Assembly: GCF_000217955.3 (NCBI RefSeq)
Contig: NZ_AFOY02000015.1
Location: 434,001 to 498,000 of the forward strand
DNA length: 64,000 bases
Reading direction: 5' to 3'
Source: Pseudomonas fluorescens HK44
Lineage (GTDB): Bacteria > Pseudomonadota > Gammaproteobacteria > Pseudomonadales > Pseudomonadaceae
In this document: positions 49,460-60,486 of the stretch, one piece after another
Position numbering within the stretch: the stretch's first letter is position 1
Layout of the letters: each line of letters starts with the position of its first letter
Made by a program: the position numbers and the translations under genes
Notes under the pieces: generated by a model
Database searches by the model: none
Told to the model about the DNA's origin: nothing
The model's input: the letters and a program-made list of their open reading frames with translations, nothing else

Positions 49460-49885
49460 TTATTCTCCAAGAAGGGACAGGGTCCTGGCGTCTGGCTCAC
49501 CGGCGAAAAACTGGTCGAGGGCCCGCTGGAACAGGGGCTGTTCGGGCGTGATGCTGGCGAATAGCGTGAGACAGGAGCGCAACTTCAAGTCATCGGGGTG
49601 GCCAAGGATGGCCAGCGCACTCTTGTCGCGGTGTTGCAGGAGGGTACTGACACTTTCCTCCAGTCGTGGCCCCAACACATCATGCAGCAGATAGGCCCGG
49701 GCTTCGGCAGCACCGGAAATGGCAAAGTGCCGGGCCATCTCGCTGTGTCCGAGGCCCTGCAGTTGCGGGAAGATGAACCACATCCAGTGGCTGGTCTTGC
49801 GCCCGGCGCGCAACTCATCCATGGCTCGGCTAAAAACCGAGCGCTGGGCCTCGACGAAACGAAGAAGATTGAAGGGGTCGTGCAT
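49460..49885 (-). CDS. DUF1810 family protein
   Basis: 141 residues: the pattern DPFNLLRFVEAQ...ALDELRAGRKTSHWMWFIFPQLQGLG...YLLHDVLGPRL typifies DUF1810 (calpastatin-like name in some entries). Cytoplasmic, helical, function unknown. Monocistronic, convergent with katG. Confidence 0.9.
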   Translation of the reverse strand: MHDPFNLLRFVEAQRSVFSRAMDELRAGRKTSHWMWFIFPQLQGLGHSEMARHFAISGAAEARAYLLHDVLGPRLEESVSTLLQHRDKSALAILGHPDDLKLRSCLTLFASITPEQPLFQRALDQFFAGEPDARTLSLLGE

Positions 49886-49925
49886 GTTTGTAATCCCTCA
49901 ATTGGCAAACACTGCAAACGCGCTA

Positions 49926-50228
49926 TTACTTTTTGCACTCCGCTGTCACCACATGGCAGGTACTCGGCGTGCCACCGGATCGGCTGGCATAGCGTTTGCA
50001 ATTATCCAGGGATTTTTGCCGAGCCGTATCCAAAGTGGAGCCCCAGGCCAGCCCGCCTTCGCCGGCAGAGGGTAGCGCTTTTGCGTAGCAGTTCGAGCCT
50101 ATGCTTGAGGTCGAATAGCGATGTGCGGCAGGTTTGCCTGAACATCCTGCGGTCAGCGCGAGGTTGATGGCGAGCAGGGAGAGTAGGGCCCATGACGAGT
50201 GTTGACGCGCTGTTATTCCGGTCATCAT
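49926..50228 (-). CDS. small Cys-containing lipoprotein
   Basis: 100 residues, lipobox LALTAGC (near residue 29), then SNCYAKALPSAGEGGLAWGSTLDTARQKSLDNCKRYASRSGGTPSTCHVVTAEC. The alternating Ala/Cys repeat pattern resembles DUF4189-type periplasmic proteins. GGGGAAATGGG precedes the ATG. Confidence 0.7.
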   Translation of the reverse strand: MMTGITARQHSSWALLSLLAINLALTAGCSGKPAAHRYSTSSIGSNCYAKALPSAGEGGLAWGSTLDTARQKSLDNCKRYASRSGGTPSTCHVVTAECKK

Positions 50229-50400
50229 CCCATTTCCCCTGTATCAAGAGGCTGGAGGCGTGTTTGTGGTTGTGCTCTATTCAGATTAGACGCTGTTGCG
50301 CCTGCCCTCGGGTCGGTTCAGCGGGCCGAGGGCATTTGGGGGCGTTTTTGCCGGGCTGGCTCTTTTCACTCCGTGTTTGTCCAAAAGAGCTGCGCAAAGA

Positions 50401-50432
50401 ACAACGGCTCGTCAGATAAAACGAGCCGTTGT
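50401..50432. terminator. 12-pair perfect hairpin
   Basis: ACAACGGCTCGT, loop CAGATAAA, ACGAGCCGTTGT. On the minus strand it follows the lyase gene at a distance of 106 bases; a short T-rich stretch follows (TTCTTTGCG). Confidence 0.6.
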
Positions 50433-50495
50433 TGTGAACGTGTTTATCGGGAGAAGGGCACGGATGTCGGATCGGCCTCAAAGGTGATCCGTATC

Positions 50496-50518
50496 AATCA
50501 CCGGGAGTTTCGGTGATT
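50496..50518 (-). terminator. hairpin after lyase gene
   Basis: AATCACCG (50496-50503) and CGGTGATT (50511-50518) with a 7-base loop, 20 bases after the stop of the minus-strand lyase gene. Confidence 0.6.
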
Positions 50519-50537
50519 GCGCACACAATTGGGACAG

Positions 50538-52145
50538 TCAGCCACTGCGTAGACTATCGGCCAGGTTTTTTTTTCGAAGCAGACGAGCCGCACTTTCGAT
50601 ATCAGGCGCTAGCCAGCGGTCCTCGTCATAAGGGGGGACCTGTTCGCGCAGGAGGCGCCAGGCAGAGCCGGTGCCGACCCCGAAGCGCTGCTCCTTGAGA
50701 AATTCGAATGCCTGGGCTGCAAGAAGGTATTCGATAGCCAGCACCTGGGTCGTATTGTCGATGACTTTGAGCAGTTTAAGGGTGGCCCCTGTGCCGAGAC
50801 TCAGGTGGTCTTCCTGCAGCGCAGAGGTCACAAAGTTATCGACCACTGCCGGTTGCGCCAGATGGCGATTTTCTCCGACCAAGGAGGCTGCCACGTATTG
50901 CGCGATCATCATTCCCGAGTTCACGCCGGGTTGACTGACCAGGAATGCTGGCAATCCGCTTACCAAGGGATTGATCAAGCGATCGAGGCGGCGTTCGGCA
51001 ACTCCCGCGAGTTCAGCGACTGCAATACAGAGCAGATCGGCAGCCATTGCCAGGGACTCGCCGTGGGGGTTGGATTGAGACAGCACGCGATAATTCTCAG
51101 GTGTGCCCACGACCAGGGGATTATCGGTGGCCGAAGCCAGTTCAGCATTGATCTGCAGTTCGGCGTGAATCATCTGATCGCGGCAAGCACCATGAATCTG
51201 GGGAATCGAGCGAATACTCATGGCATCCTGGGTTCGAATTCCGCGGCTACTGGCGATGACTTCGCTTCCCGCCAGTAACGCGCGCAGGTTACCCCCCACG
51301 CGCTGGATACCAGGGTGAGGTTTGAGCGCCAGGACGACTTCATCGAAGGCATCGATCTGTCCTTTTAGTGCCTCGAAGCTCATTGCGCCGATGATGTCTG
51401 CCCATTCGGCCAGATTGAAGGCGTCGGCCAGTCCCAGGCAGGCCAGACCGGTCATACAGGGCGTGCCGTTGACCAGGCTCAGGCCATCTTTGGCGCACAG
51501 TTCCAGCGGCGTCATGCCCGCTTCGCGCAATGCTTGTGCAGCCGGCATTGGCCGGTCTTGCCAAATCACCTCGCCAAAGCCCAGCAAGGCAACACCAATG
51601 TGCGCCATGTGCGTCAGATAGCCAACAGAGCCTTGTGACGGCACGCTTGGTGTGATGTCCAGATTCAACAGTTCAATCAGCGCTTCTACCACGCTGCGGC
51701 TGATACCTGAGTGACCGTGGGCATAGTTGTTAACAGCGGCGCACATGATGGCCCGTGTTTGCTCGACCGTTAATGGCGCGCCGACACCACACGCGTGGCT
51801 CAGTAGAGTGTTCCGAGACAGCTGCGCCAGTTGCGGCCCTTGCAACATTACGTTGCTGAGAGCACCCAAGCCGGTATTGATGCCATAAGCCCGCTCACCC
51901 CGTACCACAATGTGGTCGACGATGGCGCGAGCGTTGTCAATTCTTGCCCAGGCCGAATCACAGAGGTGCAGCTTGGCGCCATGTCGTGCGACCTTGACGA
52001 TCTCGCGCCACGTCAACGACTTGTCGCCAAGGGTAACGCTATGGCTGTCTTCAGTTGTGACGTTGGCTATCACCTGCTGAGGTATCAGGTCGTCTGCAGG
52101 CATCGGATTCATGTCGATGCCACATGCGGGGGCGGTGCTGCTCAT
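50538..52145 (-). CDS. aromatic amino acid ammonia-lyase homologue lacking the MIO triad
   Basis: 535 residues, full length for the HAL/PAL family. YGINTGLG (87-94), [10 protein letters not shown] and the central region are typical. The MIO-forming Ala-Ser-Gly expected after GSVG is absent: GSVG (172-175) is followed directly by YLTHMAH, so three residues are missing with the frame kept. MIO is required for ammonia elimination in HAL, PAL and TAL, so this protein must use other chemistry. Ergothionase-type trimethylamine lyases of this superfamily act without MIO and are one precedent (recalled from literature). Last gene of the operon; the ATG overlaps the ABC ATPase stop. Substrate unknown; a betaine-type amino acid is a reasonable guess. 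Confidence 0.85.
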   Translation of the reverse strand: MSSTAPACGIDMNPMPADDLIPQQVIANVTTEDSHSVTLGDKSLTWREIVKVARHGAKLHLCDSAWARIDNARAIVDHIVVRGERAYGINTGLGALSNVMLQGPQLAQLSRNTLLSHACGVGAPLTVEQTRAIMCAAVNNYAHGHSGISRSVVEALIELLNLDITPSVPSQGSVGYLTHMAHIGVALLGFGEVIWQDRPMPAAQALREAGMTPLELCAKDGLSLVNGTPCMTGLACLGLADAFNLAEWADIIGAMSFEALKGQIDAFDEVVLALKPHPGIQRVGGNLRALLAGSEVIASSRGIRTQDAMSIRSIPQIHGACRDQMIHAELQINAELASATDNPLVVGTPENYRVLSQSNPHGESLAMAADLLCIAVAELAGVAERRLDRLINPLVSGLPAFLVSQPGVNSGMMIAQYVAASLVGENRHLAQPAVVDNFVTSALQEDHLSLGTGATLKLLKVIDNTTQVLAIEYLLAAQAFEFLKEQRFGVGTGSAWRLLREQVPPYDEDRWLAPDIESAARLLRKKNLADSLRSG

Positions 52146-52933
52146 TCTGCGCTCCTCATTTGATGGCTGGCCACGAATTGACGAAAACGCTCGGTGGGCA
52201 AACCTTCGAACAGCTCTGCTGGCGTGCCTTGGGCGTCGATGCGACCGCCCTGCATGAAGACCACTCGATTGGATACGTGCCGGGCAAAACCCATCTCGTG
52301 GGTCACTACCAACATGGTGCGACCTTCTTCAGCCAGCGCGCGCATGACTTTGAGGACCTCACCGACCAACTCCGGATCCAGCGCCGAAGTCGGTTCATCG
52401 AATAGCATGACCTGCGGATTCATCGCCAGGGCCCGGGCAATCGCAACCCGTTGTTGCTGGCCTCCGGACAGGTGGGCAGGGTAGTAATCGCGTCGATCGT
52501 ACAGCCCGACCTTCTGCAATAATTGTTCGGCCTCTTCAAGACATTCGGTATACGAGCGTTTGAGAACCCGCATTGGACCTTCCATAACGTTCTCTATCAC
52601 GGTCCTGTGCGACCACAGGTTGAAGCTTTGAAACACCATGCCGAGGCGACTGCGTATCTGCTCAACCTGGCGCGTATTGCCCGGTACTTGGCGTCCGTCA
52701 CGCAGGCGCTTCATTTCGATGGTTTCACCATTGAGGCAGATGCTGCCCTCATCGGGTGTTTCGAGCAGGTTGATGCAGCGTAAAAATGTACTTTTTCCTG
52801 AGCCGCTAGCACCGAGAATCGATACGACGTCGCCTTTGTGCGCTTTCAGGGATATTCCCTTGAGTACATGCGCTTGCCCATAGGATTTCTGGATATTGGT
52901 GACCGACAGAGCGGCCGTTGACTGACTGTTCAT
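52142..52933 (-). CDS. polar amino acid ABC transporter ATPase
   Basis: 263 residues. Walker [10 protein letters not shown], signature LSGGQQQR, Walker [13 protein letters not shown]. HisP/OccP-like length. Overlaps the next permease gene upstream and the lyase gene downstream by 4 bases each. Confidence 0.93.
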   Translation of the reverse strand: MNSQSTAALSVTNIQKSYGQAHVLKGISLKAHKGDVVSILGASGSGKSTFLRCINLLETPDEGSICLNGETIEMKRLRDGRQVPGNTRQVEQIRSRLGMVFQSFNLWSHRTVIENVMEGPMRVLKRSYTECLEEAEQLLQKVGLYDRRDYYPAHLSGGQQQRVAIARALAMNPQVMLFDEPTSALDPELVGEVLKVMRALAEEGRTMLVVTHEMGFARHVSNRVVFMQGGRIDAQGTPAELFEGLPTERFRQFVASHQMRSAE

Positions 52934-53688
52934 AGTGAGCTCCGCAGGGAATTCGGATTGCTGCTGGCATCGAGGTTGGCTTTCGTCGGCACATGCACTG
53001 GCCGCTCACGCAAATGCGGTGTCAAGCGATGCTCAAACCAACCGATGGCGCGAACGATGATGTAGTTGAGCACCAGGTAGATCAGTGCGGCACAGGCGAA
53101 CACTTCCATGGTGCGGTAGGTCCGCTGGATGATCTGTTGAGCGATACCGGTGACATCCCAGACGGTTATCAAGCTTGCAAGTGCCGTGGCCTTGAGCATC
53201 AGGATTGCTTCTGTGGAGTAGGCCGGCAGTATCTGGCGCAAGGTGATCGGGGCGATGATCCGGTGCAATAACGCCCAGCGCGACATACCAATGGCTTGCC
53301 CGGCCTCAATTTGGCCATAGGGGATGCTAAGCAGGCCGCCGCGGATGATCTCGGCGGTATAGCCTGCAGTGCACAGCGCCAGCGAGACGACCGCGCAGCC
53401 GTAGGACGAACGCAGAACAACCCAGGCGACGCTATCGCGGACCGCGGGGAATTGACCCAATCCGTAATAGATCAGGTACATCTGAATGATCAGCGGCGTG
53501 CCGCGGAAAATCATGATGTAGCAGCGCGCCGGATAGCTCAGCAGTGGCCAACGGCAAACGCGCATGCTGACAATGATGAATGACAACAACAGCCCCAGTG
53601 ACAGCGAACTGAAGAATAAAGTCAGCGTGGTGGGCAGCGCCGCCAGCAACTTGAGTAACGTATCGAGCAAAAATGCGAAGTCGATCAT
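52930..53688 (-). CDS. polar amino acid ABC transporter permease, HisM-like
   Basis: 252 residues, five to six membrane helices and the EAA loop ([27 protein letters not shown]). Second permease of the heterodimer. Confidence 0.9.
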   Translation of the reverse strand: MIDFAFLLDTLLKLLAALPTTLTLFFSSLSLGLLLSFIIVSMRVCRWPLLSYPARCYIMIFRGTPLIIQMYLIYYGLGQFPAVRDSVAWVVLRSSYGCAVVSLALCTAGYTAEIIRGGLLSIPYGQIEAGQAIGMSRWALLHRIIAPITLRQILPAYSTEAILMLKATALASLITVWDVTGIAQQIIQRTYRTMEVFACAALIYLVLNYIIVRAIGWFEHRLTPHLRERPVHVPTKANLDASSNPNSLRSSL

Positions 53689-53704
53689 TTGAGGCTCACC
53701 TGTC

Positions 53705-54427
53705 TCAGTGTTGGATTGGACTGCGGCGCTGCGTACGATGCACGCGAGCCTCGGCGATACCGAATATTCGCCCTGACAACCCAGTCAGCAGCAGATAGCC
53801 GATGCCGCCGATGATGTAAAAGGTGAAATATTGGCGAGTAGAGCCGGCGGCCATCAGGCTGGCGCGCATCAGTTCAATCAAACCGATCACGGATATCAGT
53901 GCTGAGTCTTTCAGCGTCATCTGCCAGACGTTACCCAAGCCTGGGAGCGCATAGCGCAATACCTGGGGGATCAACACACGCCTGAAACGCATTGCGCGGC
54001 CCATGCCAATGGCCAGTGCCGCTTCCAGTTCACCGCGGGGGACTGCGAGGAATGCACCACGATAGACTTCGGCTTGATAAGAGCCCGAAAGCAGCCCGAC
54101 TGCGAGCGCGCCCACCGCAAAAGGCGGCATGTCGATATACCCTGTGGCGCCGAACCAGTGGCCAACGGCGGACACTACCGTGGCACCGCCAAAGTAGAAC
54201 AGGTAAATCACCAATAGCTCGGGAACGCCTCTGAACAGCACCGAGTACGAGTCACCTAACCAACGCAGGCTACGTCGATGTGACAGTTTGGCCGCTGCCA
54301 CCAGGCTGCCGAACACGGCACCGATCAACAACGACACCAGAGTCAGTGACAGCGTCATGCCTGCGGCTTTCAACAACGCCAAGCCCCAGCCGGCGTTACC
54401 GAAACTGAGCATCTGCAAGGTATCCAT
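53705..54427 (-). CDS. polar amino acid ABC transporter permease, HisQ-like
   Basis: 240 residues, membrane helices and an EAA loop (GELEAALAIGMGRAMRFRRVLIPQVLR). Starts 155 bases after the binding-protein gene stop and ends 16 bases before its partner. Confidence 0.9.
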   Translation of the reverse strand: MDTLQMLSFGNAGWGLALLKAAGMTLSLTLVSLLIGAVFGSLVAAAKLSHRRSLRWLGDSYSVLFRGVPELLVIYLFYFGGATVVSAVGHWFGATGYIDMPPFAVGALAVGLLSGSYQAEVYRGAFLAVPRGELEAALAIGMGRAMRFRRVLIPQVLRYALPGLGNVWQMTLKDSALISVIGLIELMRASLMAAGSTRQYFTFYIIGGIGYLLLTGLSGRIFGIAEARVHRTQRRSPIQH

Positions 54428-54581
54428 AAATGTATCCTTCTATCGAAACGCCCTTCGTTGGCTGATAGCCCATGAACTGGGCTCGCAACGAAGCGTCGAG
54501 GGAGTTGCCGGGCCGGCATTGGATTGCTGGAAAGCCGCAAGCGCGGGGCAGCTTTCTATTTCCGGCCCGTGGTCAGTCTTT

Positions 54582-55445
54582 TTATGGCGTGATGTCAGCC
54601 CTGAACCATTTTTCAGTGAGTTTCTTCACCGTGCCGTCCGCCAACGCCGCACTCAGCGCCTCGTCGAATTTTGCTTTCAACTCAGGCGTGTCCTTACGAA
54701 AGCCAAGGGCCTCGCCCGGACCCCAGATAGTGCCGCCGATCTTGGGGCCGACCATGGATAGCGATTTGTTCTCGGGTTGGTCGAGTATCGAGCTGAAGAA
54801 GGTCACGTCATCGAAGGAAAAATCGATACGCCCAGCCTGCAGATCCAGCACATGCTCATCGGATTTTTTGTACTCACGAATGGTCGCGATGTCCTTGAAG
54901 TTGGTTTCGACGAATTCGGTATACGCCGTGCCGGAGGCAATGCCGATGGTTTTACCCTTGAGTAAGGTCCGCATCTTGTCGATGTAAGGTTTGTCCACCT
55001 TCGCATCCCCGGTTAGCTTGACCACCTCCGCGGCAATACCCGCTTGGGCAATCAGTTTCGGATCGCTCGCAGCCAGTACACCTTGGGTTGCAGCATAGGG
55101 CCGAGAGAAGGCAATGATTTTCTCTCGCTCGGGGGTGATTACGACGGCATCCATGATGAGGTCGAATTTGCCGGCTTGCAGACTAGGGATCATCCCGTCC
55201 CAATCCTGGGCGAGCAGGGTGCATTGAAGCTTGATGCGTGCACATAGATCTGCCATCAACTCAGGTTCGAAGCCGCCAATGGCGCCACCTGGAAGCGTCA
55301 TGTTCCAAGGCTGGTAAGCGGCTTCGGTGGCGATAGTCACAGCAGTCCACTCTTTAGCCTGGGATGCTGATGCGCAGAGCCAAGCTGCGCCGATCAGGGC
55401 ATACTTCGCCAGTTTTGCTGAATGCCTTATTTTTGTTGTTTTCAT
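54582..55445 (-). CDS. periplasmic amino acid-binding protein
   Basis: 287 residues from the ATG at 55445 (GGAGC upstream; the frame extends to 55508). Signal peptide ending ASASQA-KE. SBP family 3 layout: YQPWNMTLPGGAIGGFEPELM, RIKLQCTLLAQDWDGMIPSLQAGKFDLIMDAV. Ligand is an amino acid or similar zwitterion; the LAO/HisJ/OccT type. The second gene of the operon. Confidence 0.92.
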   Translation of the reverse strand: MKTTKIRHSAKLAKYALIGAAWLCASASQAKEWTAVTIATEAAYQPWNMTLPGGAIGGFEPELMADLCARIKLQCTLLAQDWDGMIPSLQAGKFDLIMDAVVITPEREKIIAFSRPYAATQGVLAASDPKLIAQAGIAAEVVKLTGDAKVDKPYIDKMRTLLKGKTIGIASGTAYTEFVETNFKDIATIREYKKSDEHVLDLQAGRIDFSFDDVTFFSSILDQPENKSLSMVGPKIGGTIWGPGEALGFRKDTPELKAKFDEALSAALADGTVKKLTEKWFRADITP

Positions 55446-55536
55446 AACTGCTCCGCATTGCAGTGAGCGATTGATGGCATGGGTAATGGCTTGCGGCGTA
55501 GACCGCAAAGCCGTTTTGCTTACTCAGAAACGTCAA

Positions 55537-56325
55537 TCAGGACGCACGCCCGTAAAATCCGATGCTTTCCTCATCACTGAACATTACGCCTGTGTTTTCG
55601 TAATAAGAGAATATGGCAATCATGCGCTCCTTCGACCCCTGCACTGGCGTCACGCGATGCAAGGAGTTCACGCCACGAAATACGTTTAAGGTGCCAGCCT
55701 CAAGTGTTAGGGTTTTGACGTCGGGATCGCGCCCGTCAAGCACGGCCGCAATGCCTTCGTAGTTGGGGTTGTCAGCCGTGCGCAGATTGCTGCGGTATTG
55801 GAACTGGCCACCTTCAAGTGGCTCCTGCAACAGCAAGGTGGTGGTGAACTCACTACGATCGAAATGCCAGTTCAACGCTTCACCTTCGCGATAGCTCATG
55901 ACATTGGCGCGCGCCAGAGGGTCCTTCATTACATGAAGGGCCGGCTTGCCCATGACTGCCGCGATAAAGCGAAGCAAAGGAGGGTATTCATAGATGGCCA
56001 GCACGGTGCTCTTAGCTATTTGATCAGCGCACAGAGTGTGGTTGGTTGATTCGACCTCGCGCAGCGCCGGGTGCTTGGGATCGATTCCCTGGACGTCGGG
56101 CTTGAAGTAAATATTGTGTCGGCGTTTATGAGTATGCGACTGGCTGTCCATGATGGGTTTGATTTCCGCTACAGCCTTTGTCATGGCCAGCGGTTTCATA
56201 AGCTGTTTCAGATTGAACATGCCAGTGGTTTGCAACTCGATAGCAGCAAGGTCGACCGCGGCCTGCCATTGCGGGCTGCCTTCCTGGTCCAGTGGATAGC
56301 GCTCGAGATCCAGAATATCTTTCAT
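55537..56325 (-). CDS. Fe(II)/2-oxoglutarate-dependent oxygenase, ArpA/BesD-like
   Basis: 262 residues with GGGAGG before the ATG. Iron facial triad HFD (His154, Asp156) and His223 in RGVNSLHRVTP; Arg233-type 2-oxoglutarate binder in SKERMIAIF. It resembles the ArpA/BesD group that acts on free amino acids. Halogenases of this group have Gly in place of the Asp; Asp156 here predicts a hydroxylase. First gene of a minus-strand operon continuing with ABC importer and lyase genes, so its substrate is probably the imported amino acid or its product. Confidence 0.8.
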   Translation of the reverse strand: MKDILDLERYPLDQEGSPQWQAAVDLAAIELQTTGMFNLKQLMKPLAMTKAVAEIKPIMDSQSHTHKRRHNIYFKPDVQGIDPKHPALREVESTNHTLCADQIAKSTVLAIYEYPPLLRFIAAVMGKPALHVMKDPLARANVMSYREGEALNWHFDRSEFTTTLLLQEPLEGGQFQYRSNLRTADNPNYEGIAAVLDGRDPDVKTLTLEAGTLNVFRGVNSLHRVTPVQGSKERMIAIFSYYENTGVMFSDEESIGFYGRAS

Positions 56326-56363
56326 GGGTACCTCCCAGTGAGTGAGACCTGAAATTACCTTGA

Positions 56364-56417
56364 GGAAAACTTTCCAACAACGGCATAAATTGTTAGCGTC
56401 CCCCTAGAAAAACTTTC
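56364..56417. promoter_or_regulatory. paired operator-like sequences between oxygenase operon and LysR
   Basis: GGAAAACTTTCC (56364-56375) is a near palindrome; GAAAAACTTTC (56407-56417) repeats it 43 bases later, about four helical turns. Probable binding sites of the divergent LysR protein. Confidence 0.45.
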
Positions 56418-56430
56418 GAATGAGTACAAT

Positions 56431-57327
56431 ATGAACCGACTTCCACCGCTCAATGCTGTCAAGGTTTTTGAAGTTGCTGCCCGGATGGGCAGCTTCGTAT
56501 TGGCAGCCTCGGAGTTGGGCGTTTCCTCGGCGGCCGTTAGCCAGCAAGTACGGCATCTTGAAGAGTTCCTCGGGCGCAAACTCTTCGTGCGAGCAGGCAA
56601 TCGCATCACCCTGACGGATGCCGGGCATGCCATCTACCCGCAGACTTCACGTGCGCTTAACGATATTGCCGCCATGACAACACGGATTCTCGAGGGGGAT
56701 TTGCATTCGCGGCGGTTGGTGGTCAGCGTGCCGTTTTCCTTGGCCGAATCCTGGCTTGCACCGAAGTTGTCGGAGTTGCTGGAATTTCACCCGCAACTGT
56801 CGATCGATATCCGCGTGGAAGATGACCCGGTGGATCTTGTGCGCCATGACATTGATCTAAGGGTCAGTTATGGGGATTACCACTATCCGGGGCTTGAGGT
56901 GATACCTCTGGTGCATGACGAAGTGATACCCATGTGCACACCTGAGTTCTGGGACGTCCATGGCAACCAGGAATTCGACCTCGCGCAGGTGCAGCAGAAC
57001 CTGTTCATCCATACTCACTGGGGTATCAACTATGCGTCCCATCCGACCTGGCACGATTGGTTTTCCCAGGCATCCATCAGCCATTATCCAGACCCGAAAT
57101 TAGGTCGACGTAGCGGATTATCCAGTCTGTCGATTTCACTGGCGCGCTTGGGTCTGGGCATCGCGCTGGGGCAAAAGCTCATGGCGCGCAGTGACCTGGA
57201 GTCGGGGCGCCTGATTACCTTGTCATCGGTCTCACTGCGACTCGGTCACCCCTATTGTGCCTTTGTGCCTACCGCCAAGACCGGTCGTGCCGATATCAAG
57301 CGGATGCTGGCGCTGTTGAGGAAATAA
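56431..57327 (+). CDS. LysR-family regulator, GcvA-like
   Basis: 298 residues. HTH (MNRLPPLNAVKVFEVAARMGSFVLAASELGVSSAAVSQQVRHLE) of the GcvA type and LysR effector domain. Divergent from the oxygenase operon with 105 bases between; the probable activator of that operon. Confidence 0.92.
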   Translation: MNRLPPLNAVKVFEVAARMGSFVLAASELGVSSAAVSQQVRHLEEFLGRKLFVRAGNRITLTDAGHAIYPQTSRALNDIAAMTTRILEGDLHSRRLVVSVPFSLAESWLAPKLSELLEFHPQLSIDIRVEDDPVDLVRHDIDLRVSYGDYHYPGLEVIPLVHDEVIPMCTPEFWDVHGNQEFDLAQVQQNLFIHTHWGINYASHPTWHDWFSQASISHYPDPKLGRRSGLSSLSISLARLGLGIALGQKLMARSDLESGRLITLSSVSLRLGHPYCAFVPTAKTGRADIKRMLALLRK

Positions 57328-57434
57328 CCGCTGCGGCCACATGGTTTTTGACGGTTGCGCGAGGTGACGCCACGTGTGCTCAGGTTGAGTCCAGCCAGAG
57401 CTGTTGGTTGGGCGGGTGCAATCTTCAGGCTGGG

Positions 57435-58358
57435 TCAGGAAAAATCCCGAAAGCTTTCAGAATGACTTTGCGCCGTCATCCAGTCAGTCAGTTCTGTCAC
57501 CATCTTCTGCACCTCGCTGCCCTCCGGCTCCGCAGGCCTGACAATCGCATTCCAGGCAATATCGAGCCCGTCATCAAGGGCTGCCCAGGCAAGCTCACCT
57601 CGTTCCAGGCTTGGTGTCACCAGGTCGCGCTGCAAGATGCTGAGGCCGTAGCCGGAGCGTACCAGTTCGACAATGGCTTCGATCACCTCCACCGTGATCA
57701 TGCGACGCGGCAGAACACCGCCCGGTGCAAAGAAGCGGTCGTATTCCCAGCCTTTGGATCGTTCGGTCGAATAGGTAACCAGGTTATAGGTCTTGAAATC
57801 TTCAGCGTGAACATTGTGCCTCCCGGCCAGGGGATGATCTGTTGCCATGATGGCGATCAGCTCATCACGAAACAGTGGGCATTTAGCGACGCCACTTGGC
57901 ACCATCCCATCGTCAATGATCGAGACATCCAGTTTGCCTTGGACCAAGCTGGAGTAAATCTCGTCGCGGTGCACCGAGACCAGCGTGATTTCGATATCGG
58001 GACGCAACTCGGCGTAATGCTTGATAAATTTTGGAATCCAGCGGAACGGTCCATAGGACGTGACGCCCAGACGCACGAAGGCGCAGACGCCGCCAGCCAT
58101 GGAACCGGCATCTGCTTCTGCCTCGTTCAGAATCGTCGCGATATCTCTTGCCGCCCGTTCCAGTCGTACGCCGGCGGGGCTCAGTCGCAACTTGCCTCCC
58201 GCGCGTTCAGTCAGCTTCACTCCCAAGCGCCGCTCCGCCTCGCGGAGACGGTGACTGACCGCCGATGGCGTCACCCATAAACGTTCGGCAACCGCTGTTA
58301 TCGAATCGACTTCCGACAGGCACTGCAGCATTACCAGATGATCCAAACTGAGTTTCAT
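57435..58358 (-). CDS. LysR-family regulator
   Basis: 307 residues from the ATG at 58358 (AGGTCG upstream; the frame is open to 58595). HTH segment DSITAVAERLWVTPSAVSHRLREAERRLG. Effector domain typical. Divergent from frmA (277 bases between), so probably its regulator. MetR-like HTH (SAVSHRLREAERRLG). Confidence 0.9.
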   Translation of the reverse strand: MKLSLDHLVMLQCLSEVDSITAVAERLWVTPSAVSHRLREAERRLGVKLTERAGGKLRLSPAGVRLERAARDIATILNEAEADAGSMAGGVCAFVRLGVTSYGPFRWIPKFIKHYAELRPDIEITLVSVHRDEIYSSLVQGKLDVSIIDDGMVPSGVAKCPLFRDELIAIMATDHPLAGRHNVHAEDFKTYNLVTYSTERSKGWEYDRFFAPGGVLPRRMITVEVIEAIVELVRSGYGLSILQRDLVTPSLERGELAWAALDDGLDIAWNAIVRPAEPEGSEVQKMVTELTDWMTAQSHSESFRDFS

Positions 58359-58493
58359 GGAAGCGACCTGAAAAAAATTCACAAAAAAGCCAAGAATAAT
58401 GAGCGTGACTTGGAATTCTGCCGGGCGCAATCTGTTTTCAGCAACAACGACTGGAGAGCTACAGATGACCGCGCTTGCTCTGCGGGCACCTGA

Positions 58494-59753
<1,260 letters not shown>

Positions 59754-59850
59754 GTCAAAAAGCACAGCGATAGCGGTCGGGGTCAATCCTCCCTGACGGC
59801 GCTGCAACACCAACCCTAACCCACCTCGTTTTACCTTGGAGAGATAATAA

Positions 59851-60234
59851 ATGAGTATCTTCACCCACGTTACAGTCGGCACCAACGACCTGAACAAAGC
59901 CCGTGCTTTCTATGACAGTGTATTGGGTAAGCTGGGCCACAAGCGTATCGCCGATCTGGCCGACAATGGCTCGATCTGGGGCGAGAGTGCACCATCGTTC
60001 TTCGTCCTTAAACCGGCCAATGGTGCACCCGCCAGCGTCGGTAACGGCGTCACTGTCAGCTTCGAGGCGCAGAACCGCGCTGCAATCGATGCTTTCCATG
60101 CTGCCGCCATAGCTGCCGGTGGTACAGACGAAGGCGCTCCGGGCCCGCGGGGCTGGGCACCGAACGCCTATGCCGCCTACGCACGCGACCTGGACGGCAA
60201 CAAGCTGGCCGCTTACTGCTTCAATCCAGCCTAG
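59851..60234 (+). CDS. VOC-family protein
   Basis: 127 residues, single VOC module pair (MSIFTHVTVGTNDLNKARAFYD, NAYAAYARDLDGNKLAAYC). Glyoxalase/bleomycin-resistance fold; in context with frmA it may take part in glutathione-linked detoxification. 97 bases after frmA. Confidence 0.88.
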   Translation: MSIFTHVTVGTNDLNKARAFYDSVLGKLGHKRIADLADNGSIWGESAPSFFVLKPANGAPASVGNGVTVSFEAQNRAAIDAFHAAAIAAGGTDEGAPGPRGWAPNAYAAYARDLDGNKLAAYCFNPA

Positions 60235-60486
60235 GCCTGAAGGTAAGGCCTTGTCCTCCACATTCAGGGAGGCCAAGGTTGAATCAGTCACGGTCTCTCA
60301 GGCTCTGCAAAGGTCGGCCCAAAGCGGCCCGTAACCAGGGTTCGCTTTGGGCCGATGCGCAAGCGCCAGGTTCGAGGCGAGCCATGGTCCTGGTCGCATA
60401 AAGTTGAAATGCACGGCATTGCCCGACAGAATCGCGCCCCGATCCGGCCAAAGGTGCTGGATGTTTGTGGTGAAAAGGGGCTGCAG

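Larger units (their letters stand above)
50229..50537. other. intergenic region with two hairpins
   Basis: 309 bases, no gene. It contains perfect hairpins at 50401-50432 and 50496-50518, probably terminators of the operon at 50538-56325 and of transcription from the right. Confidence 0.6.
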
